In this document: positions 44,721 through 53,460 of the stretch, piece by piece
Position numbering within the stretch: position 1 is the first letter of the stretch
How the letters are laid out: every line of letters begins with the position of its first letter
Assembly (NCBI RefSeq): GCF_001908205.1
Contig: NZ_LGHL01000111.1
Span: 1 to 61,597 of the forward strand
Source of the DNA: Bradyrhizobium sp. NAS80.1
GTDB lineage: Bacteria > Pseudomonadota > Alphaproteobacteria > Rhizobiales > Xanthobacteraceae
Length of the DNA: 61,597 nt
Reading direction: 5' to 3'
Program-made: the position numbers and the translations under genes
Notes under the pieces: model-generated
What the model was told of the DNA's origin: nothing
Seen by the model: the letters and a program-made list of their open reading frames with translations, nothing else
Databases searched by the model: none

Positions 44721-47700
44721 TTATTCAGCCGCTTCAGCAAGCGGAATTGCAGGATCTTCATCGCTCCCATGCTGCGGCGCGGTAGGTTGCTGGCTGGTGC
44801 CCGCCTCATCCAGGCTCTTGCGGAACCACAGGGCATAGAGGCCCGGCAGGTACAGCAGCGTGAGGAAGGTCGCAACGAACAAGCCGCCCATGATGGTGAT
44901 CGCCATCGGGCCCCAGAAGGCCGAGCGCGACAGCGGGATCATGGCAAGGATCGCCGCGAGCGCCGTCAGCACCGACGGGGCGGGCACGGCGGACTGTCGC
45001 CTCCACGATCGCCTCGCGCCGGGTCAAGCCGTGCGAGACGTCAGTCTCGATCTGGTCGACCAGGATGACCGTGTTGCGCATGATCATGCCGGCGAGCGCG
45101 ATCAGGCCGAGCAGCGCCACGAAGCCGAACGGGGCGTTGGCGACGTTGAGCCCGAGGGAGGCGCCGACGATGCCGAGCGGCGCGGTCAGGAACACCAGCA
45201 ACAGGCGTGAGAAGCTCTGGAGCTGAATCATCAGCAGCGTCAGCATCACCATGACCATCATCGGAAAGAGGACGAAGATCGAGGCATTGCCCTTGGCGGA
45301 TTCCTCGAACGCACCGCCCGGCTCGATGCGGTAGGCCGGCTCGAGGTAGTCCTTGATGGCCTGCAGCTTCGGCGTGATCTGGTTGGTGACGTCGGGCGCC
45401 TGCACGCCGTCGACGACGTCGGAGCGCACGGTGATCGCCATGTCGCGGTTGCGCCGCCACATGATCGGCTCCTCGTGGGAATACTCGATCTTGGCGATCT
45501 GCTGCAGCGGCACCGCAACGCCGTTGCGCGAGGTGATGGTGAGGTCGCCGACGCCGCCGAGGTCGAGACGCTCGGACGGGATCGCACGGGCGACCACGCC
45601 GACCTTCTCGATACCGTCACGGATGGTCGTGACCTGCGCGCCCGAGATCAGCATCGCGAGTGCCTGCGACACATCCTGCGGGGTGAGGCCCATGGCGCGG
45701 GCGCGATCCTGGTCGACGACGAGCTTGAGATACGGTGACTGCTCGTTCCAGTCGAGCTGGACGTCCTTGACGTTCTTGTTCTGCCGCATGACGTCGCGAA
45801 CCTGATAGGCGATCTCGCGCACCTTGTTGGCGTCGGGGCCGATCACGCGGAACTGGACGGGGAAGCCGACCGGCGGACCGAAGTTGAAGCGGTCGACGCG
45901 CACGCGGGCCTCGGTCAGCATGCCATCGGCGACCGCGTTCTCGATCTTGGCCTTGACGCGCTCACGCGCCTCGACGCCCTTGGCGACGATGACGATTTCG
46001 GCGAACGCCTCGTTCGGAAGCTGCGGGTTGAGGCCGAGCCAGAAGCGCGGCGAGCCCTGGCCGACATAGGCCGTATAGGTCTCGATGTCCTTGTCGTCCT
46101 TCAGCAGCGTCTCGGCCTTCTTCACGGCCTTCTCGGTCACGTTGAAGGCTGTGCCCTCAGGCAGGCGGAGCTGGAAGAACAGCTCGGGCCGCTCGGACAG
46201 CGGGAAGAACTGCTGCTGGACATGGCCGAAGCCGACGATCGAGGCGATGAAGACGCCGACGGTCGCCGCCACCACGGTGATGCGGTGATTGACGCACCAC
46301 TGCACGATGGCGCGCAGGCCTCGGTACATGCGGGTCTCGTAGACCGCATGCGGATCGTGATTGTGGTGCGCCTTCATCTCCGGCAGCAGCTTGACGCCGA
46401 TATAGGGCGTGAAGATCACCGCCACGAACCAGGAGGCGACCAGCGCGATCGCCACGATCCAGAAGATGCTGCCGGCATATTCGCCGACCGCGGAATTGGC
46501 AAAGCCGATGGGGAGGAAGCCAGCGGCCGTGACCAGCGTTCCCGTGAGCATCGGAAACGCAGTGGATTCCCAGGCAAAGGACGCCGCGCGCATCCGGTCC
46601 CAGCCCTGCTCCATCTTCACCACCATCATCTCGACCGCGATGATGGCGTCGTCGACGAGCAGGCCGAGCGCGATGATCAGCGCGCCAAGCGTGATGCGGT
46701 GTAGGTCGAGCGACATCGCGTTCATGACGATGAAGACGATGCCGAGCACCAGCGGCACCGATAGCGCGACCACGATGCCGGTGCGCCAGCCGAGCGCCAG
46801 GAACGAGACGAACAGCACGATGACGAGTGCTTCCATGAAGGAATGCACGAACTCGCCGACGGCGTGCTCGACCACCTTGGGCTGGTCGGCGATGAGCCGG
46901 ACGTCGATGCCCTGCGGCACCGCCTGCATGAATTCCGCGGTCGCTTTCTCGACCTCCTTGCCGAGGTCGAGGATGTTGGCGCCCTTGGCGGTGACGACGC
47001 CGATGCCGATCGCGGGCTTGCCTTCCTGGCGCACGACGAAGCTCGGCGGATCGACAAAGCCATGGGTGACGGTGGCGATGTCGCCGAGGCGGAAGACGCG
47101 GCCGTTGCTCTCGACCGGCGTTTCGGCCACCGCCTTGGCGCCATCGAGCGCCCCGGTCACGCGCAGCGGCACGCGCTGCGACGAGGTCTCGACCGTGCCG
47201 GCCGGGGTCACGTTGTTCTGCTTGGCGAGCGAATCGAACAGCGCCTGCGGCGTGATGCCGAGGGTGGCGAGCTTGGCGTGGCTGAATTCGACGAAGATGC
47301 GCTCATCCTGGTTGCCGTAGACGTCGACCTTGGTCACGCCGGGCACCTTCAGGAGGCGCTGACGGAAGCCTTCCGAGACCTTCTTGAGCTGGGCATAGTC
47401 GGCGCCGTCGCCGGTCATCATGTAGAGGATGGAATCGACGTCGGAGAATTCGTCGTTGACGACGGGTCCCAGAATCCCTGCGGGCAGCTGGCCCTGCACG
47501 TCGACCAGCTTCTTGCGCAGGAGGTAGAAGAGATAGGGCACATCCTTCGGCGGCGTGTTGTCGCGGAAGGTGACCTGGAGCGCGGTGAAGGCGGGCTTGG
47601 AATAGGTCTGCACCTTCTCGAAGTAGGGCAGCTCCTGCAGCTTCTTCTCGATGGGATCGGCGACCTGCGTCTGCATTTCCTGCGCGGTCGCGCCCGGCCA

Positions 47701-47859
47701 CATCACGGAGACGTTGACCACCTTCACCGTGAAGAACGGATCCTCGGCGCGCCCGAGCTTCTCATAGGAGAAGAGGCCGGCGGCGCCGAGCACGATCATC
47801 AGGAAGAGAACCAGCGTCGGATGGCTGACGGCCCAGGCCGAAAGGTTGAAGCGCTTCAT
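44721..47859 (-). pseudogene. RND efflux pump (inner-membrane permease), frameshifted near the 3' end
   Basis: HAE1/AcrB-like resistance-nodulation-division transporter. The first 965 or so residues are normal: N-terminal helix (PTLVLFLMIVLGAAGLFSYE), TM4 with the proton-relay pair in IALGLLVDDAIIAVEMM, and segment IFWIVAIALVASWFVAVIF. After ATVRRARPV the frame is displaced by one inserted base in the doublet at 44972-44973. The correct continuation (VLTALAAILAMIPLSRSAFWGPMAITIMGGLFVATFL) is read in the next frame to 44721, giving a full-length ~1045-aa pump if restored. The missing part includes the last three helices, so the encoded product should not work. A real mutation or a sequencing error is possible. 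Confidence 0.87.
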
Positions 47860-47914
47860 CGCACTCTCCGAAAGACGATCCAGTTGCAAAAACGACAGCC
47901 GCCCTGTTCAACCG

Positions 47915-48022
47915 GTCATTGCCAGGCAGCGAAGCAATCCAGGGGGCTGGGCAGGTTCTGGATCGCTTCGCCGCTTCAGCCTTCGCATTTGCGCTCGGGC
48001 CGAAACTCACCTCGCAACGACG
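47915..48022. repeat. Diverged palindromic repeat, family D
   Basis: Starts GTCATTGCCAGGCAGCGAAG, ends CTCGCAACGACGG, with GCAATCCAGG and CTGGATCGCTTCG inside. It is more mismatched than the copy at 43938-44022 and lies in the 179-bp gap between the adaptor and the pump gene. Confidence 0.6.
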
Positions 48023-48038
48023 GACTCGTAAACGCTCG

Positions 48039-49145
48039 TTAGAAAGACAGCGACGAGACGATCCGCACCCTCTGGTTCGGATCGAGCTTCTGCACGCCAA
48101 GCGCGACGATCTTGGCGCCCTCTTCGACTCCGCCGGTAATGACGACGTCGTTGCTCTCGTAGGACTTCACCGTCACCGGCTTCAGCGTGACCGCGCCGTT
48201 GTCGTCGACGACGTAAAAGGACGGCTTGCCGCCTTCGTTGAACAGCGCCGACAGCGGCAGTCGCGCGACGCGCTGAGTGGCGGCGTCCGACAGCGTCAGG
48301 GTCGCGGTCATGCCGAGCGCGACCTTGTCGTCGGCCTCGGGCAGCGAGAATTTCGCAAGATAGGTGCGCGTGGCCGGATCGGCTGCCGGCGCGATCTCGC
48401 GCAGCCTGGCCGTATATTTCTTGTCCGGCTCCGACCAAAGAGTGACGCTGGCGACGCCCGACTTAGCGCGTCCAACCAGCGTCTCAGGGATCGCGACGAC
48501 CGCTTCCTTCTCGGCAAAGCGGGCGACACGGATCGAGGCCTGGCCCGCGGCGACCACCTGGCCGGGCTCGATCAGCGTTGCGGTGACGACGCCACGGGCG
48601 TCGGCAACAAGCGTCGCGTAGGAAAGGGAATTCTTGGTCAGCTCGACCGAGCGCACGGCGCGGTCGAGGCGCGCGCGGGCCTCGTCGGCGGAAGCGCGGC
48701 TCTGGTCGAGCTGGGCGTCGGTGGTCCAGCCCTTGGCCTTCAGATCCTTGGCGCGCTGCTCGGCGGCGGCGGCCTGGGCCAGCACACCGGTCGCGGCGGT
48801 CTGCTCGGCAACGGCCTGCTCAGCCTGAAGCTTCAGATCGACCTCGTCGAGGGTCGCGAGCGGCTGACCAACCTCGACGGTCTGGCCGACCTCGACCAGG
48901 CGCTTGGCGACCTTGCCGGCGACGCGGAAGCCGAGATCGCTTTCGATCCGGGGCCTGACGGTGCCGACGAAGCTACGCTCGGGCGTCTCGGCATCATAGT
49001 GCGCGGTCGCGACTAGAACCGGCCGCGGCGGCTCGGCCTTCTGGGCAACGGTGTCATTGCACCCAGCCAGCGAAACCGCCATCAGGGCCAGCGACGCACC
49101 TGCCAAGAGCTTGGAATAGCTCGATAAAATTGACCGGACCAACAT
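48039..49145 (-). CDS. RND efflux periplasmic adaptor (membrane-fusion lipoprotein)
   Basis: 368-aa adaptor. Lipobox MAVSLAGCND supports lipidation at the cysteine after a signal peptide. It has the usual lipoyl-like half-motifs: DLGFRVAGKVAKRLVEVGQTVEVGQPLATLDEVDLKL and, after a helical hairpin rich in Ala and Glu (AVAEQTAATGVLAQAAAAEQRAKDLKAKG), SLSYATLVADARGVVTATLIEPGQVV. The C-terminal membrane-proximal domain closes it. It is the first gene of the efflux cluster, followed by the pump and the TetR gene. Its ATG has an AGGAG before it; a direct repeat lies upstream. Confidence 0.93.
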   Translation of the reverse strand: MLVRSILSSYSKLLAGASLALMAVSLAGCNDTVAQKAEPPRPVLVATAHYDAETPERSFVGTVRPRIESDLGFRVAGKVAKRLVEVGQTVEVGQPLATLDEVDLKLQAEQAVAEQTAATGVLAQAAAAEQRAKDLKAKGWTTDAQLDQSRASADEARARLDRAVRSVELTKNSLSYATLVADARGVVTATLIEPGQVVAAGQASIRVARFAEKEAVVAIPETLVGRAKSGVASVTLWSEPDKKYTARLREIAPAADPATRTYLAKFSLPEADDKVALGMTATLTLSDAATQRVARLPLSALFNEGGKPSFYVVDDNGAVTLKPVTVKSYESNDVVITGGVEEGAKIVALGVQKLDPNQRVRIVSSLSF

Positions 49146-49183
49146 CGGAGGACACTCCTGCATCTCGACTGCGAGGAATGTCG

Positions 49184-49216
49184 AATAATCACTGATAAAA
49201 GTCAATAATCGTCAGT
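49184..49216 (-). promoter_or_regulatory. Direct/inverted repeats upstream of the RND cluster
   Basis: AATAATC occurs at 49184-49190 and again at 49204-49210 (20 bp apart), and ACTGA/TCAGT form an inverted pair (49191-49195, 49212-49216). It is about 40-70 bp upstream of the adaptor ATG and could be the TetR-type operator. Confidence 0.35.
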
Positions 49217-49281
49217 CATCAGGAAAGCGTGATCGTTAAGGGGTGGTAAGGATTGGAAGAAAGCCCGAGACGGACGCCGTT

Positions 49282-49371
49282 GGGTGGGCAGAGGCGCGCC
49301 AGCGCCGTGCCCACCACCGCGCAATATCGATACGCAAAACTATCGGTGGGCACGCTTCGCTTTGCCCACCC
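49282..49371. repeat. Palindromic repeat (GGGTGGGCA type)
   Basis: Ends GGGTGGGCAGAG and CTTTGCCCACCC are inverted, with one mismatch, and inner GTGCCCACC and GGTGGGCAC pair. It lies in the 240-bp gap between the RND cluster and the MFS gene. Confidence 0.65.
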
Positions 49372-49385
49372 TTGATTTCGAGATC

Positions 49386-50729
49386 TCACCGACCCTGTTC
49401 GACGAACTCGTGCTTGGTCTCGTGGCCGCCGATGAAGGCCAGGATGCCGGCGATCAGGGGCAGGACGGCGAGGACGAGGAGGCCGGTCGAGGTCTGGCCG
49501 GTGGCTTCCTTGACCCAGCCGATCAGGTAGGGCCCGGCGAAGCCGGCAAGGTTGCCGATCGAGTTGATCATGGCGATGGCGCCGGCGGCGGCCATGCCGG
49601 AGAGCCAGGCGGTCGGCAACGTCCAGAACACGCCGAAGACGCAGAACACGCCGATCGCAGCAACCGTCAGCGCCACCATCGTCATGGTGGGGTCGGTGAT
49701 GTAGCTGGAGACGGCAAGCGCGATCGCGATCAGGATCAACGGCGCGCCGACGTGGAACACCCGCTCGCGCGTCGCGTCCGAGTGCCGTGCCCACAGGATC
49801 ATGGCGATGGTGCCGAACAGGTACGGGATCGCGGTGACGAAGCCGGTCTGCGCATTGGTGAGGCCGAACGCCTTGACGATTTGGGGCAGCCAGAACTGCA
49901 TGCCGTAGAGTGCGGCCACGAAGCCGAAATAGATCAGGCTCAGCGTGATCACCTTCGGCGAGGACAGGGCTTGGCCGAGCGAGAGATGCTTTACGGCCTG
50001 CTTGGCCGCGATCTCGGAATCGAGCTTCGCCTTGAGCCAGCCCTTCTGTTCAGCCGTCAGCCAGTCCGCCTTCTCCGGCCGATCGGTGAGATAGAACCAG
50101 GTGACGATGCCGAGCAGCACCGACGGGATGCCTTCGAGAATGAACAGCCACTGCCAGCCCTTCAGACCCATCACGCCGTCGAGCCCGAGCAACAGGCCCG
50201 AGATCGGCGCGCCGATCACGGTCGAGACCGGCACGGCGACGGCGAAGGCGGCGAGGAAGCGCGCGCGATATTCGGCCGGGTACCAGTAGGTGAGATAGAG
50301 GATGATGCCGGGGAAGAAGCCGGCTTCGGCGACGCCCAGCACGAAGCGCAGCACGTAGAAGCTCGTCACGCCGTTCACGAGCGCCATCAGCGCCGAGATG
50401 ATGCCCCAGGTCACCATGATGCGCGCGATCCAACGGCTGGCGCCGAACTTCTCCAGCGCCAAATTGCTCGGCACCTCGAAGATGAAATAGCCGATGAAGA
50501 AGATGCCGGCGCCCCAGGAGAAGATCAGCGGCGTGAACTTCAGCTCAGCATTCATGGTCAGCGCGGCGAAGCCGAGATTGACCCGGTCGAGATAGGAGAA
50601 GAAGTAGGCCAGCACCAGAAACGGGATCAGGCGCCAGGAAATGGCGCGGATGGTCGAGGTCTCGATTTCGCTCTTGTTAGAGTTCTTGGCTGTGCCGGCG
50701 GAACCGGCATAGGTCGTGGTCTGGCTCAT
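49386..50729 (-). CDS. MFS transporter, anion:cation symporter (ACS) family
   Basis: 447-aa major-facilitator permease with 12 helices. The ACS family signature is visible: early WRLIPFLVLAYFFSYLDRVNLGFAALTMNAELKFTPLIFSWGAGIFFIGYFIFEVPSNLALEKFGARRW-like (here SNLALEKFGASRW), and VLGVAEAGFFPGIILYLTYWYPAEYRARFLAAF. Family members import organic anions such as tartrate, glucarate or phthalate; the substrate here is unknown. A GGGGGAGG site precedes the ATG. No catabolic gene beside it narrows the substrate. Confidence 0.92.
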   Translation of the reverse strand: MSQTTTYAGSAGTAKNSNKSEIETSTIRAISWRLIPFLVLAYFFSYLDRVNLGFAALTMNAELKFTPLIFSWGAGIFFIGYFIFEVPSNLALEKFGASRWIARIMVTWGIISALMALVNGVTSFYVLRFVLGVAEAGFFPGIILYLTYWYPAEYRARFLAAFAVAVPVSTVIGAPISGLLLGLDGVMGLKGWQWLFILEGIPSVLLGIVTWFYLTDRPEKADWLTAEQKGWLKAKLDSEIAAKQAVKHLSLGQALSSPKVITLSLIYFGFVAALYGMQFWLPQIVKAFGLTNAQTGFVTAIPYLFGTIAMILWARHSDATRERVFHVGAPLILIAIALAVSSYITDPTMTMVALTVAAIGVFCVFGVFWTLPTAWLSGMAAAGAIAMINSIGNLAGFAGPYLIGWVKEATGQTSTGLLVLAVLPLIAGILAFIGGHETKHEFVEQGR

Positions 50730-50797
50730 GGCCTCCCCCCGGGGTTGCTGCTTTTATGGGCTAGTGGGCGGTTTTCAGCATCGCGGGCAAAGAGTCA

Positions 50798-50965
50798 ATG
50801 GAGCAAGCAATGCACGGGGCGCAGCCGGTGGACCCCATTGCGCTGCGACAGCGGTTGCTGCCCCGCGCCGCCCTGGCGCTGGTCGTGATCGCCTGCGGGT
50901 TGTGCTTGCGGTGGTACGGCTTTCCGCTCGCGCTTCCCGCCTTCGTGGTTCACTCCGCCAATTGA
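50798..50965 (+). pseudogene. Probable truncated DUF2809-like membrane protein (55 aa)
   Basis: Short plus-strand frame: MEQAMHGAQPVDPIALRQRL, then LPRAALALVVIACGLCLRWYGFPLALPAFVVHSAN. One hydrophobic helix is followed by LRWYGFPLALPAFVV, the sequence that begins uncharacterised DUF2809-type membrane proteins of ~120 aa. It stops where the YcaQ-like gene ends (overlap 50950-50965), so it looks like the remaining 5' end of a gene cut by a rearrangement. No other gene is seen in the rest of the 220-bp gap 50730-50949. Confidence 0.4.
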
Positions 50966-52110
50966 AAACGCTCGAAGCGATCGAGCTCGTCCTCGATCTT
51001 CCGCTTGAGCTCCTTGCGCCCCGCTGTCCTCTTCCCCTGCCCGACCCAGGTCCATTTCTGCATCAAGAGCTTCTTGCTTTGCCGGTCGGTCTTGAGGTCG
51101 AGCGCGGCGACGATTTCGTCGCCGACCAGCACCGGCAGCGCGAAATAGCCGAGCTTGCGCTTGGCCTTCGGCACATAGGCTTCGAACAGATGGTTGTAGC
51201 CGAAGAAGAGGTTGGTGCGCTTGCGCTGGATGATCAGGGGGTCGAACGGCGAGAGGATGTGGACGAGTTCGGGCGACACCTCGCCCGGCTCCAGCGCCGC
51301 AGGCGTGGCCCAATGCTCCTGCTTGCCGGCGTCCTCGATCGCGACCGGCACGAGCTCGCCGCGGCGGACGCGCGAGGCGATCAGGTTAGCTACCGCCTTC
51401 TTGCGCGGCGCATCGAGATGGCAGATCGAATCCAGGCTCACCACGCCTTGCGACCGCAGCGCGCGGTCGAGCTGATAGGCGGTGATGTCCTTTGTCGAGG
51501 CCGGCTTCGGCAGCTTGTCCCAGCCGAAATGCCTCGTCATCAGCTCATAGGTCTTGAGCATGCCCTGGCGCGCGCTGATGGTCACGACGCCGGTATAGAA
51601 GGCAAGCTGCAACGCCCGCTTTGAGGGTTTTCGGCTCTGCCACAGGTGCTCCTTCTCGGTGAGCACGTCGTCCTCGATGTCGCGGATCGTCAGCGGGCCT
51701 GCGCGCACCAGCCGCATCACCTTGCGCATGTCGGCCGGCGTGACCGAGGCATACCATTTGTGCCCGTCACGGCGATGCTCGCGCATCGCCGGAAGGAAGA
51801 AGCGGAAGTCGCTGGCCGGGATGTAGGACAGCGCATGCGTCCAGTATTCGAAAACGCTTCTGTCGACGCTCTGGGCGTGGCGCAGATCGGCACGCCGGTA
51901 CGACGGGATGCGGCTGAACAGGATGTGGTGGTGGCTGCGCTCGATCACGTTGATGGTGTCGATCTGCACATAACCGAGATGGGCGATCGCATCCGCAACG
52001 GCCTGCGCCCCCTCGCCGAACGGCGCGCGCTCATCCAGCCGCTGGGCATGCAGCCAGATCTGCCGGGCCTGCGTCGTGGTGAGTGGAAGGGGTTCGGGCG
52101 CGCGTGACAT
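50950..52110 (-). CDS. YcaQ-family winged-helix DNA glycosylase
   Basis: 386-aa protein of the HTH_42/YcaQ family, which in E. coli removes DNA bases involved in interstrand crosslinks. The N-terminal QARQIWLHAQRLDERAPFGEGAQAVADAIAHLGYVQIDTINVIERSHHHILFSRIP contains the Gln-x-Asp and following conserved segment. The rest is a set of winged helix-like modules (TIRDIEDDVLTEKE ... YQLDRALRSQGVVS) and the C-terminal FDPLIIQRKRTNLFFGYNHLFEAYVP. The ATG at 52110 is preferred over a TTG at 52122. It probably repairs crosslinked DNA. Confidence 0.9.
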   Translation of the reverse strand: MSRAPEPLPLTTTQARQIWLHAQRLDERAPFGEGAQAVADAIAHLGYVQIDTINVIERSHHHILFSRIPSYRRADLRHAQSVDRSVFEYWTHALSYIPASDFRFFLPAMREHRRDGHKWYASVTPADMRKVMRLVRAGPLTIRDIEDDVLTEKEHLWQSRKPSKRALQLAFYTGVVTISARQGMLKTYELMTRHFGWDKLPKPASTKDITAYQLDRALRSQGVVSLDSICHLDAPRKKAVANLIASRVRRGELVPVAIEDAGKQEHWATPAALEPGEVSPELVHILSPFDPLIIQRKRTNLFFGYNHLFEAYVPKAKRKLGYFALPVLVGDEIVAALDLKTDRQSKKLLMQKWTWVGQGKRTAGRKELKRKIEDELDRFERFQLAE

Positions 52111-52173
52111 TGCAAGGTGCAATGTAGCGAGATTCGCGCCGGGAAAAAGGAGGCTGCAAAGAAGCGATCACAA

Positions 52174-52209
52174 GAAAAGGCCGCGCTGCCAACTGCTGAC
52201 AGCACGGCC
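52174..52209 (-). terminator. Rho-independent terminator after the small secreted protein
   Basis: On the minus strand, a GGCCG-GCTG / CAGC-CGGCC stem (with mismatches, 52179-52209) is followed by TTTTCTTG (52171-52178). It lies just past the stop of the small protein at 52228. Confidence 0.6.
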
Positions 52210-52227
52210 GGATGATGCGGCCGAGGC

Positions 52228-52473
52228 CTACTTCATCGCCATCGCCTTCTCGGCGTTCATGTAGTGCTTGCAGGCGCTGCGCATGTTGCCTTTGCTCATG
52301 TCGGAATTGGCCGAGGCCATCGACTTCCTTGCCGCGATCTTGCCCGGCGTGTCTTCACCGCCCATCCCGACAACGAGCTTTGCCATGTTCGCGCTGGTGC
52401 ACGACATCTTGGCAGCGGATGCGGGAGACAGAGCAAGTGCTGCGAATGCGGCTGCGAGCAACAGGGTCTTCAT
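52228..52473 (-). CDS. Small exported protein (81 aa)
   Basis: Starts MKTLLLAAAFAALALSPASAAK, a clean Sec signal peptide. The mature part has two cysteines, in KMSCTSANMAKLV and SACKHYMNAEKAMAMK, probably forming a disulfide, and is rich in Met and Ala. The ATG at 52473 is preceded by GGAGG; the upstream in-frame TTG is unlikely. I recognise no family. It has its own terminator and is divergent from the OmpA-like gene with 294 bp between starts. That gap has a small GCCGGC hairpin at 52499-52515 in the leader and no other gene. Confidence 0.6.
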   Translation of the reverse strand: MKTLLLAAAFAALALSPASAAKMSCTSANMAKLVVGMGGEDTPGKIAARKSMASANSDMSKGNMRSACKHYMNAEKAMAMK

Positions 52474-52767
52474 CAAGTTTCATCCTCCGGAAAACGAAGC
52501 CGGCTTTATGCCGGCCAACGCAGCAACCATTTTTCCGAGACAAGGCTTCGTAGAGAAGAGACTTTCGCTCGTCCTAGCGTGCGGCTTTTGGGCGCTCCCC
52601 GACGCTGCCGGTCGCGACATCAGGCTCGCAGGAAGCCCTCCCGCGCCCCTCCGCCTGGCAGCGGAAGCCCCCGCTTCCACCGTGACCAAAATCACATGAC
52701 GGCCTTTGAACCTGCCCTATGCTCGCAGCATCAAATCGTCATCAGGCGATACAGCGAGGATACGACA

Positions 52768-53409
52768 ATGACCCATTTTACCAAGTATTTTGGACTGAAG
52801 GCGATCACCCTTTCGGCCGCGCTGTCGATGACGGCGGGCCTGGCCTTGGCCGGCGACAACAATGTCTCCACCAGCCAGATCCTGGATGCGCTGAAGCCGA
52901 AGCCGGTGACCCGCGGCCTGTCCGTCGGCCCGCAGGCCGATCCGACCGCGCAAGCCAAGGAGGCGACATTCCTGAACACCGTGCGCAATCGCTCGACTCG
53001 TTCGCTCTCGATGGGCGAGCGCGAGCAGATCGCCGAGCTTGCGGCGTCCAAGCCGAAGATCGATCTGGAAATCCAGTTTGACTACAACTCGGCCGACATC
53101 GCCAAGACGTCGGTGCCGTCGGTGCAGGCGCTCGGCAAGGCCCTGTCCGATCCGGCGCTCAAGGGCTCGACCTTCGTGGTCGCCGGCCATACCGATGCGA
53201 TCGGCGGCGAAGAGTACAATCAAGGGCTCTCCGAACGGCGCGCCGACACCATCAAGAAGTACCTGGTGCAGAACTACGGCCTCAACGGCACCGATCTCGT
53301 CACCGTCGGCTACGGCAAGACCAAGCTGAAGGATGCCGCCAACGGCGCCGACCCGATCAACCGTCGCGTCCAGGTCGTGAACATGGACACCAAGACCGCG
53401 TCGAAATAA
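52768..53409 (+). CDS. OmpA-family peptidoglycan-associated protein
   Basis: 213-aa secreted protein: a signal peptide (KAITLSAALSMTAGLALAG), a linker with repeated Lys/Pro (ALKPKPVTRGLS), and a C-terminal OmpA domain with LEIQFDYNSADI, VVAGHTDAIGGEEYNQGLSERRADTIKKYLVQNYG and DPINRRVQVVNMD. These are the peptidoglycan-binding residues of the OmpA/Pal domain. There is no lipobox and no barrel, so it is probably a soluble periplasmic cell-wall-binding protein. It is followed by a terminator at 53423-53454. Confidence 0.92.
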   Translation: MTHFTKYFGLKAITLSAALSMTAGLALAGDNNVSTSQILDALKPKPVTRGLSVGPQADPTAQAKEATFLNTVRNRSTRSLSMGEREQIAELAASKPKIDLEIQFDYNSADIAKTSVPSVQALGKALSDPALKGSTFVVAGHTDAIGGEEYNQGLSERRADTIKKYLVQNYGLNGTDLVTVGYGKTKLKDAANGADPINRRVQVVNMDTKTASK

Positions 53410-53422
53410 CGCCACAATCGAC

Positions 53423-53454
53423 AACCGCCTGCCACGTGAGTGGCGGGCGGTTTT
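53423..53454 (+). terminator. Rho-independent terminator after the OmpA-like gene
   Basis: Stem AACCGCCTGCCAC / GTGGCGGGCGGTT with one G-T pair, loop GTGA, followed by TTTTCTG. It begins 13 bases after the stop codon, and the convergent glycosyltransferase gene ends just past it at 53461. Confidence 0.85.
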
Positions 53455-53460
53455 CTGCTG

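Noticed and set aside
49284..50888. Long plus-strand open frame of 534 codons opposite the MFS gene
   Set aside because: Repetitive Arg/Asp/His/Glu-rich antisense translation; the MFS transporter on the other strand is unambiguous.
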